A DNA stretch of 26,287 bases from Spirogloea muscicola (lineage: Eukaryota > Streptophyta > Zygnematophyceae > Spirogloeales > Spirogloeaceae): contig WELB01000384.1 in assembly GCA_009602725.1 (NCBI GenBank), positions 34,829-61,115 on the forward strand. The letters run 5' to 3'. Below are positions 7,975 to 16,499 of this stretch, piece by piece. A program made the translations under genes and the position numbers. The notes under the pieces were generated by a model. It was not told the DNA's origin, ran no database searches, and was given only the letters and a program-made list of their open reading frames with translations. How positions within the stretch are numbered: the stretch's first letter is position 1; every line of letters begins with the position of its first letter.

Positions 7975-8520
7975 CTGGAATGGATGCTTGTAACCTTGAG
8001 GAAGGACTTGTGTGGTGGACAGATGCTTGAGCACCCCAGCAAATCTATTGTCATAAGGAGTGGTTTAACAGCTCAAGAGTATGCCAACTCCAACCCTTTT
8101 TATCACCTATGCACAGCAGAATGTGTCACAAGGGGGACCGTATATGCAGTTCTGCTGTTTGTATTGTGCATGAAGCATGCTGTACATTTGACAAATCAAT
8201 TGATGGTAGCAAGAGGGTCCATACTGGCCAGGAGCAAAAAGTCACGCGGAACCTGTACATATGGATAAGGACACAAGTCCTTAATCGCAAGACTGCACCA
8301 TAGGTACTCCTCGTATGAGTGCGCATAGAGGACATGTTTTCACGGCAAATTTCTGTGCAGACTGTCTACTGCACACTTGTACAGCTTGCAAGCGCACTCT
8401 AGATTTGAGAGGTTGGACTTGGACGGTGCAGTTTGGCAAGTTAGTAGTACACGTAAGTGGCAGGTGGAGCGATGTGTGTAACATGCGTGCGGACATACAA
8501 GCTCAAAGACATCTACTGCT
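7975..8520 (-). repeat. Cys-rich repeat family Z, copy 1
   Basis: Its left part (about 7995-8110) resembles 19116-19240, and its right part (8100-8515) resembles 25440-25830, by eye 70-75 percent. On the - strand both right parts contain a CPxCAxIRGVP motif (here CPLCALIRGVP) and, further on, PGQYxxSCYHxLxCQ. This pattern of Cys pairs suggests an ancestral zinc-binding protein, but the frame is broken in each copy. I do not recognise the family. At 25.4 kb it lies just upstream (in - sense) of a retroelement C-terminal domain, so it may be part of the same element. Confidence 0.55.
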
Positions 8521-8599
8521 TGCTTCGTGACTATTTGATCCACTGTTCTATAAAGCTTTCTCGGGCACCTTTAAATGTTCATCCTATTTTCTGGACAGG

Positions 8600-9060
8600 C
8601 CTCTCACAGCCCTCTACTGAGAGCACCTTTCCTTCTATTTCCGTTGGCCGGATTGATCTGGACCGACGTTCCCACGACTCTGGTTTCAGCCCACTACTTA
8701 TAGCCGATTTCAGCCCTACATCCCTTCGAAGGGGTCTCTGGAAGGCTTGCTTCAAGGCCTACGGACCCGTGGTTACTGAGCGGGTCAACTCGCAGTGGGT
8801 GATGTACGTCATAATGTGCTTTCCTTTGTACTTGGCCATTTTGGCCTTCGTTTCTTTCAAATACACGAAACATTTTCAGGAGGGCGGGCTCAACGAGGGG
8901 GATACTAAGGCGAGGGCAGAATCTTGATAATCAAGCCGAGCAGCTGCCCTTCTGGAAGGAAGACTCATCCAGTAGAGGGAGAGGGCAGTGCTTGGCCAGC
9001 CCAGAAATAGGAAATGAACAGAGCTCCAAGGGTCAGAAAGCGCTGAAGCACGCAGCAACT
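8600..9060 (-). repeat. Retroelement 3'-UTR-type repeat, inverted copy of 1480-1845
   Basis: Shares ordered blocks with 1480-1800 in reverse complement, including CGGATTGATCTGGACCG near 8650, GGAAGGCTTGCTTCAAGGCC, AGGGCGGGCTC, GGGGGATACTAAGGCGAGGGCAG and the CGCTGAAGCACGCAGCAACT end. An unrelated block at 8765-8886 interrupts it. The + open frame 8457-8927 crosses several repeat pieces and is not a gene. Confidence 0.7.
8765..8886 (+). repeat. Alternative retroelement 3' UTR (type II), copy 1
   Basis: Begins with ACCCGTGGTTACTGA, readable as the retroelement ending TRGY plus stop, followed by GCGGGTCAA, ACGTCATAATGTGCTT, TACTTGGCCATTTTGGCC, TTTCAAATACACGAAA. The same block is found reversed at about 20885-20966 and 24598-24715. 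It contains a short palindromic stem GGCCA/TGGCC whose loop differs in each copy. Confidence 0.65.
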
Positions 9061-9074
9061 AAAGTGGTCACCGG

Positions 9075-9262
9075 GTGGTCACATCCCCTGTTGAGCAGCC
9101 GCAGGTCAGAGGATCAGTCTCCACGTAGTGGGTCCACTGCCTGTAGCCAGAGGTTGCAACCAAAGGGCGACCAGCACGCACGCAAATGCAGAGCGTGTGC
9201 CATTGACCAATGCACGACACCGACACAGGCGCATGCGATACACCTGAGCGGTCGAGCCCAGC
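9075..9262 (-). pseudogene. Retroelement C-terminal fragment
   Basis: On the - strand, pieces YRMRL, VNGTRSAF and, after a frame change, SSDLRLLNRG recover the end of the domain seen at 22429-23130 (YRMRLAVSLQRSMARALHLR...SDLRLLSRGY). Several indels break the frame. Its own 3' UTR-type sequence follows leftwards at 9060-8890. Confidence 0.65.
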
Positions 9263-9664
9263 GTGCTGGAAGTTAGCCTGCTCTCCTTGGCACAGCAGCT
9301 TTTACAGCCGTTCCTTTGATATCAGCAGCCGCACTCCCCTAGGGAACGTCAGATACCGCGTTGCCCGCTAGCCGGTGCAGGTGCTCGAGCCACCGAGAGC
9401 GCCGAACGCCCCGTGGACTTCGATGTCAAGGGGGAATGAATTGGTCCTCCCGCGAGTGGACGACTTCTTCAGCATGCCTTGCCTGGAAGCGGCGTCTCCT
9501 GACTGCCCGAGCAGCTCCACGTCTGGCTCTCGCTCTGGCTCTCGCAGCGCGGTCGCTCCTCCTCCGCTCAGCTCATCTAATGTGCTATTAAATTACAGGG
9601 GGGTACTAGGAGCACCCTGTCTGCTTAGCATGTGGCTTCGCTGTTGTACTCACGGACACCCTCT
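9263..9664. other. Unassigned sequence between repeat fragments
   Basis: Contains a TTTTACAGCCGTTCCTTTGA block (9300-9319) resembling the flank of the GTGACGCGC array. A CTCTGGCTCT run lies near 9533-9545. No gene recognised. Confidence 0.4.
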
Positions 9665-9830
9665 GTAGCACCTGGCTGGCTTTTACAGCCGCTCGTCAAA
9701 TAGCAGCAGCAGCCGCATCCGTCTGCGCGTCACATCACCCGGCAGGCGCGTCACACCGCGCGTCACACCGCGCGTCACCCGAGCGTCACCCACGCGTCAC
9801 GCTGCGCGTCACTGGGGCGCTGGAGGACGC
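9665..9830. repeat. GTGACGCGC-type array, inverted copy
   Basis: Reverse complement of 365-552. It opens with GCACCTGGCTGGCTTTTAC and continues into at least seven GCGCGTCAC units, ending in GCGTCACTGGGGCGC as at the other copy. The matched order of flank and array shows the two are the same repeat in opposite orientation. Confidence 0.7.
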
Positions 9831-9844
9831 CGATACTGCGCTGC

Positions 9845-10073
9845 GCCGCTGTCGTGCCGTATCCTGTCGACTGCTCATTTGTGTCGATCTGACTAGGACC
9901 GCTGACTGGGCTTCACCGTGGCCTTACTAGGCTGACTCATTCACTTCGGTGGGTGATTCACGCTGAGGATGAAGGACCACTTTTCTCCCTATGTGGCTCC
10001 TAGGCTGGGTCATACACTTTTGTGTGTGATTCACGCTGACAATGGAGGTTCCACCCATCTCTGACTCTCGACG

Positions 10074-10110
<37 letters not shown>

Positions 10111-10352
10111 CGGCGGAGCGACTACAAGGGCCAATGCCCACGCACGACGCCAACCTGCCGAAGACCGTTCAAAGCGCAACGAGGGAAGCCCATCTACAGG
10201 GACCTCAACCGCCAACAAGACCGTCAAGGTGGGCGCTACCGAAGCAGTGGAAAGGCGACCGTGGAACAGACGGCCGAAGACCACCAACTCAAGGTCAGGT
10301 CGACCACTGGGTCGAATGAACGGCCCTGAGAGACCACCCTTTCCCCTTAGCC
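9845..10352 (+). repeat. (CAA)n-bearing repeat family X, copy 1
   Basis: Starts with ATCCTGTCGACTGC and ATTTGTGTCGATCTGACTAG, includes two related segments ending GTGATTCACGCTGA, a (CAA)12 tract at 10075-10110, and ends GGCCCTGAGAGACCACCC with CTTAGCCA. Copies: 11663-12175 (diverged) and 26020-26287 (inverted, about 99 percent identical over 258 bases, two to three differences seen). Open frames inside it are identical in the two young copies only because the DNA is. Confidence 0.85.
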
Positions 10353-10900
10353 AACCAGCGAGCAGCGCACCTAGCCAATCAGGTAGCGCTAAGGTTTCAC
10401 CGCATCCGGCCCATGTCGGAGCGCGCGAGCCCTGCCAAGCAGTTCGCTTGGCAAATCTCACCCTCCTGCCGCGCCTGCGCCCACCGCGCCTGTGCCGACC
10501 AAGCCTGCGTATACTCGCGCCTGCGTCCGCGAGAGCGTAGAGCCCGGCGCCCACGGCTTGCGCGCTTAGTGAGCGTTGCGCGAACCCGCTAGCGACTGCG
10601 AGAAGTCGTATTTCTTCTGTAGTGAGCAGCTTATCATTGCGCTGTTCTTGCGATTGCGCTGTTCTTGCGAGTCTTACCATCGGAGTGCTGTGCTCATTGC
10701 TTGTGCACACGTCTTTGCATTGGTTGCTTGTTTGCACGTAAGGCGCGCGCTTGAGGCCCCTTTACCATATTCACAAAAGGCGCGCCCTTGAGGCCCCTTT
10801 GAATATTGGTGGTGAACCTAGATAGGGCCGGTCTTCGGACGGTCGTGTGACTGAGATACTGGTGACGGGAAACTCGCGATACAGTGGCACGTTACTTTCA
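10353..10900. repeat. LTR-like block, copy 1
   Basis: Shares order and motifs with 12945-13300 and 16187-16470: CCAACCAGCG, GCCCATGTCGG, GCGACTGCGAGAAGTCGT (10589-10606), GTGAGCAGC, a GTGCTGTGCTCATTGC-like stretch, and a ACAGTGGCAC motif near 10880. Two direct copies of AGGCGCGCSCTTGAGGCCCC sit at 10741-10806. A copy of these motifs lies next to the gag/protease pseudogene, which is why I call it LTR-like; exact LTR ends were not found. Confidence 0.6.
10741..10806. repeat. Direct repeat of about 31 bp
   Basis: Two copies of AGGCGCGC-C-TTGAGGCCCCTTT followed by an ATATT end, at 10741-10771 and 10778-10806, separated by a few bases. Probably an internal LTR duplication. Confidence 0.75.
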
Positions 10901-11221
10901 TCTGAACTACAGATTAAAATTCGACTGTTCTTGACTTGTCCATGGTGCTGTGATGTCTGGCATGGTTCCTTAGCAGATGGATTTTCATGACAGTCTGGTC
11001 AAAGTAGCCAATATTCTCGTCTGGCTTGTGTGTACACCAAACTAGCAAGTCGGCATTTCTCTTCTTCTAGACCTATCGACGCCATCTCGCACCGACGCCC
11101 TCGCGCGTGACACCGCCGATATTCCCTGTTAGCGTTAAGTCGAGCTGGAATGGTGGGAACTTCACAGATACGCACAACGCGATGCACATCTAGGCTAGCC
11201 ACCTCTCTCACCACCGACCTT
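10901..11221. other. Unassigned, lower-GC spacer
   Basis: No gene recognised. One short - frame (10999-11214) shows no family features. Confidence 0.4.
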
Positions 11222-11425
11222 CTGAGTCTTGCGCGGGAAGCTTAGCAGGGGTTACTGAGTGATCCATAGCTGCTTTGTTTCTTCGTGTGCTTGTCTTTCT
11301 TAGCGCTTCCCCTGGCCCCCTTCTCGTCCTTTGTTGATTTTTTTGGGCTGGCTTATCCAGCCCCTATTCTCAATGGGCGAGCACTTTCTTCTTCGAGAGA
11401 GAAGCGCGGCCAGATTGACTTCTTC
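11222..11425 (+). repeat. Retroelement 3' UTR with stem-loop
   Basis: GCTTAGCAGGGGTTACTGAG, GATCCATAGCTGCTTTGTTT, CTTAGCGCTTCCCCTGG and TTCTCGTCCTTTGTT match 23109-23210. The stem-loop GGGCTGG/CCAGCCC is at 11345-11363, followed by CCTATTCTCAATGGGCGAGC and then GAGAGAAGCGCGGCCAG. The coding part before the stop is essentially gone. Confidence 0.8.
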
Positions 11426-11662
11426 TTTTCTGGCCAGAGGGCTACTTCTTGTTCGTCTTGTTGCGCCGCCCTCGTCCCCTACGGCGAGCACTAAATAATC
11501 CGGAGGCGCAGCGTGGCGTGCACGCACAACGGGCCCCGCCGTTATGCCGCCGCGGGCCCACTTGCAGGTGGGCGACCCAAAGTCGGAGAAGCTGCTCCTC
11601 TAGAAAGAGCGCTAAGTGAGCAGCGCTTAGGTCAGGGCGATGGTTGTGCAAGAGATGTGAGT
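11426..11662. other. Unassigned GC-rich spacer
   Basis: No gene or strong repeat match seen; short chance frames only. Confidence 0.35.
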
Positions 11663-12175
11663 TCATGTCGAGCTATATCCTGTCGACTGCCTATTTGTGT
11701 CGATCTGACTAGGACAGCTGACTTTTTCTGGGCTTCAAACGTGGCCTCCTAGGCTGACTTATCCACTTGTGTGTGGTTCACGCTAAGGATGGAGGAACAC
11801 TTTTCTCCCTATGTAGCTCCTAGGCTGGGTCATACACTTATGTGTGTGATTCACGCTAACAATGGAGGACCACCCATCTCTGTCTCTCTCTTCTTTCCTC
11901 TCTCTCTCTCTTGGCGACAACAACAACCTCGACCGCTCATGAAATGCAGACGACAACAACAACCTCGACCGCTCGTCAAACGCGTACTACAACCACGGAG
12001 CGACTACAAAGACAAAAGCCCACGCGTGACGCCGACCGTCAGAAGACAGTTCAAAGCGCAACGAAGGAAGCCCATCTGGAGGTACCTCAACCATCCACAA
12101 GACCGTGAAGGTGGACGCTATTGAAGCGGTGGCGGGGTGATTGTGGAACGGACGGCTGACAATGCCCATCTTACG
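11663..12175 (+). repeat. (CAA)n repeat family X, diverged copy 2
   Basis: Matches 9845-10270 throughout by ordered blocks (TATCCTGTCGACTGC, CTCCCTATGTAGCTCC, GTGATTCACGCTAACAATGG, GGAGCGACTACAAAG, TTCAAAGCGCAACGAAGG), by eye about 80 percent. A CT-rich run lies at 11880-11913. In place of the long (CAA) tract there are two 34-bp units of CGACAACAACAACCTCGACC at 11916 and 11950. Confidence 0.8.
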
Positions 12176-12440
12176 GTGGAGTCGACCCCTGCGACAGGTG
12201 GCGGCTGAAACGGGGTCGAGCGGTAATGGACGTTACTGGCAAGCTGCGTGCATGTGAGACTGGCTGTGGATTTTGCATTCTGTCAGAATGTCTGATACGA
12301 GAGCAGGAGTCCTCATGTAGAGGAGGGGCTAGCAAAGCCAACCCAAAAAGATTTGACAATTTTGAAAGCCAAAGAAAGAAGTGCCGAAAAAGGACTACAC
12401 TACAATGTGCAAGACGGTGCAGAGGGAGATGCAGATGGAT
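12176..12440. other. Unassigned spacer
   Basis: Contains a degenerate copy of the stem-loop on the - strand near 12323-12345 (GGGGCTAGCAAAGCCAACCC). No gene seen. Confidence 0.4.
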
Positions 12441-12449
12441 GCTCAGTAT

Positions 12450-12690
12450 CCACGTGTGAGCAACAGCAGATCAGAGTAACTCGGAGCAGGAAAAGCGGCA
12501 CTCTGCCGAGACCCGGAAGCAGCCGCCATAGCACGGCCAGCGCGCGCGTGGACCGCATGAGCCAAAGAGCGCTGTAGCGAGACCGCCAGCCTCATCCGAA
12601 AGACCTGCGCGAGGGAGCCGGCAGCATCGAAGCCTGGCGAACCCTGCCGCCGCTCGATGGCCTCCCGGGCAAGCCGCTGAAGGAGATCTA
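12450..12690 (-). pseudogene. Retroelement C-terminal domain fragment
   Basis: Read on the - strand from about 12690: LLQRLARE, IERR, FDAAGSLAQVFRMRLAVS, LQRSLAHAVHARAGRA, MAAASGSRQ, APSYSDLLLLTRGY and a stop near 12450. This frame is clean over about 75 residues, better preserved than most copies. It is cut off on its 5' side, so only the end of the domain remains. It shares RMRLAVSLQRS and SYSDLxLLxRGY with copies B and C. Confidence 0.82.
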
Positions 12691-12944
12691 TTTACGAGGG
12701 TCTCCGACGCGGTGCCGCCGCCAGGGCCAGGTGCCCTGAATCTTTGCCTGGCGGTTGCTATGGTGGTGCCACCGCCCGGGCAGGTGCCCGGAACCTCTGC
12801 CTGGCGGTGGCAGTGGTGCCCAGATAGTGACACGTGCCTGCTAAAAGTGTCGGCCAACCCCAAGCATCGTCTCTACGATTAAGATATCATTAGGCTAAGA
12901 TACTTCTACATACTTCCACTAATGTGACGTGTCCGTCACACGGC
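12691..12944. other. GC-rich spacer with CCGGGCAGGTGCCC motifs
   Basis: Two or three imperfect repeats of CAGGTGCCCxGAAxCTxTGCCTGGCGGTxGC occupy about 12724-12815. No gene recognised. Confidence 0.45.
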
Positions 12945-13400
12945 CATCCAGCTAACCAACCAGCGTAGCCAACGGCCAAACCGGGCCTATCATGCAGCGC
13001 TAGGATCTTCGCCGCGCCCGGCCCAAGTCGGGGCGAGCGGCCCTTGCAAAGCAGTCCAAAGCGGCCCTGGACTGCTTTGCGAGGCTTTACCCTCTTTCTG
13101 CGATCCACACCTGCGCCAACGCCGCGTCATAGAAGCGTGGAGCCTAGGGCAGGAGCCGCAGCAGCTAGTAGACCTTCGCACGGACCCGCTATGCGACTGC
13201 GAGAAGTCGTGGTGATTCTACGGTGAGCAGCCTTGTGAGTTGTGCTGCGTATCACAAGCTTTACACTAGTTTGAGCACTAGTTCTCAGATTGCATCAGTT
13301 AAGGCTGTGTGTGAGGCCTAGTAGCATCGTCATCGATTGGTAATCACTGACCTTGTACAAGTCATCATCTTGTGGACAAGGGACTGCACATCTGCTTGTG
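12945..13400 (+). repeat. LTR-like block upstream of gag, copy 2
   Basis: Similar to 10353-10860 and 16187-16350, with AACCAACCAGCG, GCCCGGCCCAAGTCGGGGCG, GCGACTGCGAGAAGTCGT (13191-13208) and GGTGAGCAGCC. Placed about 600 bases before the gag start, it is the likely 5' LTR or its remnant; ends are not defined. Confidence 0.6.
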
Positions 13401-13550
13401 TATGTTCTTTCGTATTGCTCGCATTACAAGATATACTTGTATGCTCGCATCGCACAATCGGACCAGTAAACAGTGGCCACGAGGCACCTAGTTCTGGATA
13501 CTGGATACAACCACTCAGTAGACAGTCCATCACTCTTATACTTGCAAAGC

Positions 13551-13653
13551 GGACTCGTGTTTTAGTGCTGGACTCGTGTCTTAGTGCTGGACTCGTGTCT
13601 TAGTGCTGGACTCGCGTCTTAGTGCTGGACTCCTGCCTTAACGCTGGACTCTC
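13551..13653 (+). repeat. 19-bp tandem repeat, 5.4 copies
   Basis: Units of GGACTCGTGTCTTAGTGCT start at 13551, 13570, 13589, 13608 and 13627, with a partial sixth at 13646. The middle two are identical and the outer ones carry one to four changes. It lies in the leader between the LTR-like block and gag. Confidence 0.95.
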
Positions 13654-13818
13654 TAGCACGACTCTTGAGCTTGACTTCTATTGCATTGGACTGTTCTCAT
13701 ACCATTGCTTAGGACTTTGCTCAAGACTGCTAGTGTGACTGTTTCTTCTCAGTTTGATTGCTTCTGGTATTCGAGAAATTGTTCTTAAATCTCCGACCTA
13801 CCTCTCATTAGCTATTGC

Positions 13819-14885
13819 ATGAATCTGAGGTCAGGTAAGCAAGTCGTCAATCTGGACGAGATAAATAGCACGGATCAGGTTGACACTGAACAACCTACGC
13901 CTGTGGTACCTGGAGCCTTGGTGGAGGCAGTTGTTCCTGTCTTAACAGTTCCTCGTGTTTAGAGAGGGATCAGTATGGCGTCAGGAAATTTGCCAAATTA
14001 TCAAGGTACAAAAGGTGATACTTCTCTATTCGAAGTTGGAACTCATTTTCTTGCAGAGCTAGCCAACTGGACCTACGGGGGTATCAGGTGAGCAGAGAGG
14101 CAAATTCACTCTCTTAGCAAAATATTTTACTGGTCATGCGGGACACATATATCGTAGGATCAGGCATGAGGTTCTGACCATGCGAATACCAGTCGCGGAG
14201 ACCGCAACTGACGCAGAAAAGCTGGCAGGTCCTTAACTTCTTGAGGGTCCTGTGGCAGAAATATTCAGACGGTTTGCTAAGCAGTTCCCTGAGAATACAG
14301 TAAGTTATAAGGAGGAACTTTTTAGACTCAACCTCGAAGCTGAAGAAATTATAATAGCCTGTTATGCCGTTCTGTTAGGCTGATAGAGCAGTCGGAGACT
14401 ACCATCAGCCAACAGGATTTAGCAGCACAATTCTTACGTGTGGTAGCTGGTGAAGCTCTGGAGCATGTAGAAAATCTCCTGATGATGCGCAGGCAGCAGT
14501 TGGATAAGCTACACTATGACCTGGAGGACGTCCACCAGGTGATGATAAATTAGGAGGCGCAAGATTTCACTATGAGCAGCGTCAATGAACGTTTCTCAGG
14601 TGCTCAGAGGTCCTTGGCAAGGGGTATCACGGAAACTCCGATCACAGTCACCAGTGAACAAAAACTTTCAGGTATGCGTACTGTCAATGTAGCAATGCCT
14701 GATGCATCTCAGAAATTGGATATTCAGGTCATTACACGCCTCGTCCTGCTGCTATTTGTCATATTTGCGGTGAGGTTGGACACAGTAGGCGGGATGGTAC
14801 TGCATTGCACCAGAGCGTGGGGGCCACTTGAGCTTTTTGTGGAAGGGTGGGTCATCTTGACAAGCAATGTTGGAAGAAGATCCTA
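13819..14885 (+). pseudogene. Retroelement gag pseudogene with CCHC zinc knuckles
   Basis: From ATG at 13819: MNLRSGKQVVNLDE, a stop near 13960, then MASGNLPNYQGTKGDTSLFE, FLAELANW, and in shifted frames AKYFTGHAGHIYRRI, VAEIFRRFAKQFPENT, EELFRLNLEAEE, QQDLAAQFLRVVAGEALEHV, LEDVHQVMI, MSSVNERFSGAQRSL. Near 14753 ICHICGEVGHSRRDG and near 14828 AFCGRVGHLDKQCW form two CCHC-type knuckles; the first has lost its last Cys and the second has a stop where the first Cys should be. The gene packages retroelement RNA in active relatives. At least five frame changes or stops. Confidence 0.85.
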
Positions 14886-15070
14886 ACAAACTGCCTGCTC
14901 ACCTTTGCAATATGACTGTGAGTGGACAGAGATCGTCCGCAGATGACGCCGTACACGGTGGACTGTCCAGGATTGAGAAGCTGGAGAAACATGTAGAACA
15001 ATTAGTCAAACATTTAGCTGCCAGTGAAGCCAAAGGGAGTCCAGAGCTAAGACAGCTGCAACGGCTGTAA
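14867..15070 (+). pseudogene. Coiled-coil linker of the retroelement polyprotein
   Basis: A 67-residue frame between the zinc knuckles and the protease region. LSRIEKLEKHVEQLVKHL has heptad-spaced hydrophobic residues and a likely coiled coil. It ends with TAA immediately before the next frame (15070). Likely part of the same ancestral polyprotein, now separated by shifts. Confidence 0.55.
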
Positions 15071-16046
15071 TGCATTCTGACGTAGAAGAAGATGATGATG
15101 ACCTCGAAGGATTGTATGTAATTCAGCATGGTGCAGGGACTTCTCATAATTACAAGTACTCTCACCTTGCTGCTGTTGTTGCTGCAGTTTTGGAGTCTAA
15201 CACAGCAAGCAGAGACCCAGTGAAATGGGGTGATGATGCTAAGTCTCAGGTTGTTGTGCAAACTACAAAATCGAAGGCTGCTGAAAGTGCCTCATTTACT
15301 GTTGATTGCAAGTTGTCAGCTGAACAGCTGTTGGACAGAATCTACACTGCACCTCTTTTGAATTTCAATGACTTGGGGTGGACTAAGGAGACATTGAGCA
15401 ACCTGTTCCAGAGTAGCACTGATGTAGAACAGTCTCCGAATGCCCAAGTGGCAGCTGTCCCAATCCTAGCAACTACTAAGCAGGTTGCAGATCAATCATG
15501 TGATGGTTCTGCACCTTGCAGGTCGCCCGAAGAGAGGAAGAGAAGATTCTCTTCTGTTACTATACTGGACAATAGTTTTGGCATCCTAAAGATCGAGTCG
15601 ATTTGGCCTCCACTGGTTCTCATTAACTCAGGTGCTCAACCTGTACTTGGGCAGAAAAGATGATTGCTGCATTAAAACTGCAGTCCTGTGATATTGTCCC
15701 TAGTAACATGAGGATTAAGACTGCCACTGGTGGTACGGACATCATCGGTATTCCCAAAAATCCTTTGCACATCACACCGTACTCGGATAAACCTGATAAG
15801 CGGACGTCATTGTCAGTCCCTTGCATCATCACATCAGATACTTATGATACTTTGCTTGGGACCGAATTTCTCGTGCCATTAGCATTCGGTCTAGATTATA
15901 ACACTGGAACTGCATGGTACAGACCCGATTGGCACATTTGTGGTACTGCTAAAGTTGAGTTGCCAGTTACCCAAAGACTGGTCTTATGCAGACTTGCAGG
16001 CCAACAGCAATTTTACTGCAGAACATACAGGCAAATTATCAGCTGA
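15070..16046 (+). pseudogene. Retroelement aspartic protease region, frameshifted
   Basis: The first frame (15070-15663) carries an acidic start (DVEEDDDDLEGLY), a low-similarity middle and then LVLINSGAQPVL, which is the retroviral-type protease site D-S-G-A changed to N-S-G-A. A small deletion just after it causes a stop at 15661-15663. The second frame (15660-16046) continues with MIAALKLQ, TATGGTDIIGIP, LLGTEFLVPLAFGLDYNTGTAWYRP, all typical of the rest of this protease-like domain. Replacement of the catalytic Asp and the frameshift make it inactive. The frames are longer than expected for old junk, so the decay is moderate. Confidence 0.85.
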
Positions 16047-16186
16047 TGTAACGCACCTGACAAGCGAAAAGTGCCCTCCACTGACAGGGCAGCAGAAGTA
16101 GCTAACATCTTTAGATGGTAATGCTGTTTCTACACATCACAGGCTGAGTGCTTTACAGAAGAATTTGTGTTCCACATTGATGGCCA

Positions 16187-16470
16187 ACCAATCCTGCAGT
16201 CGTCGTGACTCTGCGGTGAGCAGCCTTTCACATTGTGCTGTTCTTCGCAAGTCTTTACATTCAGCATGTTGTGCTCGTTCTTTGAGTGCGCGCTTTCAGA
16301 TTGATTGCTTGCGTGCATGCATTGGCTGCACTGTTTAACTTACGAACTCAGAAAAGGTGCGGGCTTGTCCCGAGAACAATTGGATGATTAGAATAGCGGC
16401 CGCCCATTGGGGGTCTCGTACGCATAGTGTTAAGAGAAAACTACAAGTAAATAGTGGCACAATGATACTT
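16187..16470 (+). repeat. LTR-like block, copy 3
   Basis: GCAGTCGTCGTGACTCTGCG, GGTGAGCAGCC, TTGTGCTGTTCTTCGC, AGTGCGCGC and, near 16350, TCAGAAAAGGTGCGGGCTTG resemble 10589-10795 and 13191-13250. A later GTAAATAGTGGCAC near 16448 resembles leader sequence at 13467, so the block may be LTR plus a little leader from another copy. Confidence 0.55.
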
Positions 16471-16499
16471 TGGTTCTTGAAACTAGTGACCAAGCTTGG

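Larger units (their letters stand above)
12945..16380 (+). mobile_element. Dead LTR-type retroelement with gag and protease only
   Basis: An LTR-like block, leader with tandem repeat, gag with zinc knuckles, a coiled-coil linker and an aspartic protease, then directly a second LTR-like block at 16187. Reverse transcriptase, RNase H and integrase are absent between 16046 and 16187, so this is either a non-autonomous (gag-only type) element or one with a large internal deletion. Frameshifts, stops and a changed protease active site show it is inactive. Confidence 0.72.

Noticed and set aside
7759-8268. 169-codon + frame with long poly-Ala
   Set aside because: The Ala run is a GCN trinucleotide tract, and the rest overlaps family Z, whose conserved pattern is on the other strand.
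8457-8927. 156-codon + frame with a hydrophobic stretch (MYVIMCFPLYLAILAFVSF)
   Set aside because: The stretch is the type II retroelement 3' UTR, also found at 20.9 and 24.6 kb where no membrane segment is kept.
10000-10737. 245-codon open frame on the - strand
   Set aside because: It runs through the (CAA)n tract (read as poly-Leu) and across the boundary of family X and an LTR-like block. No domain, and composition explains its length.
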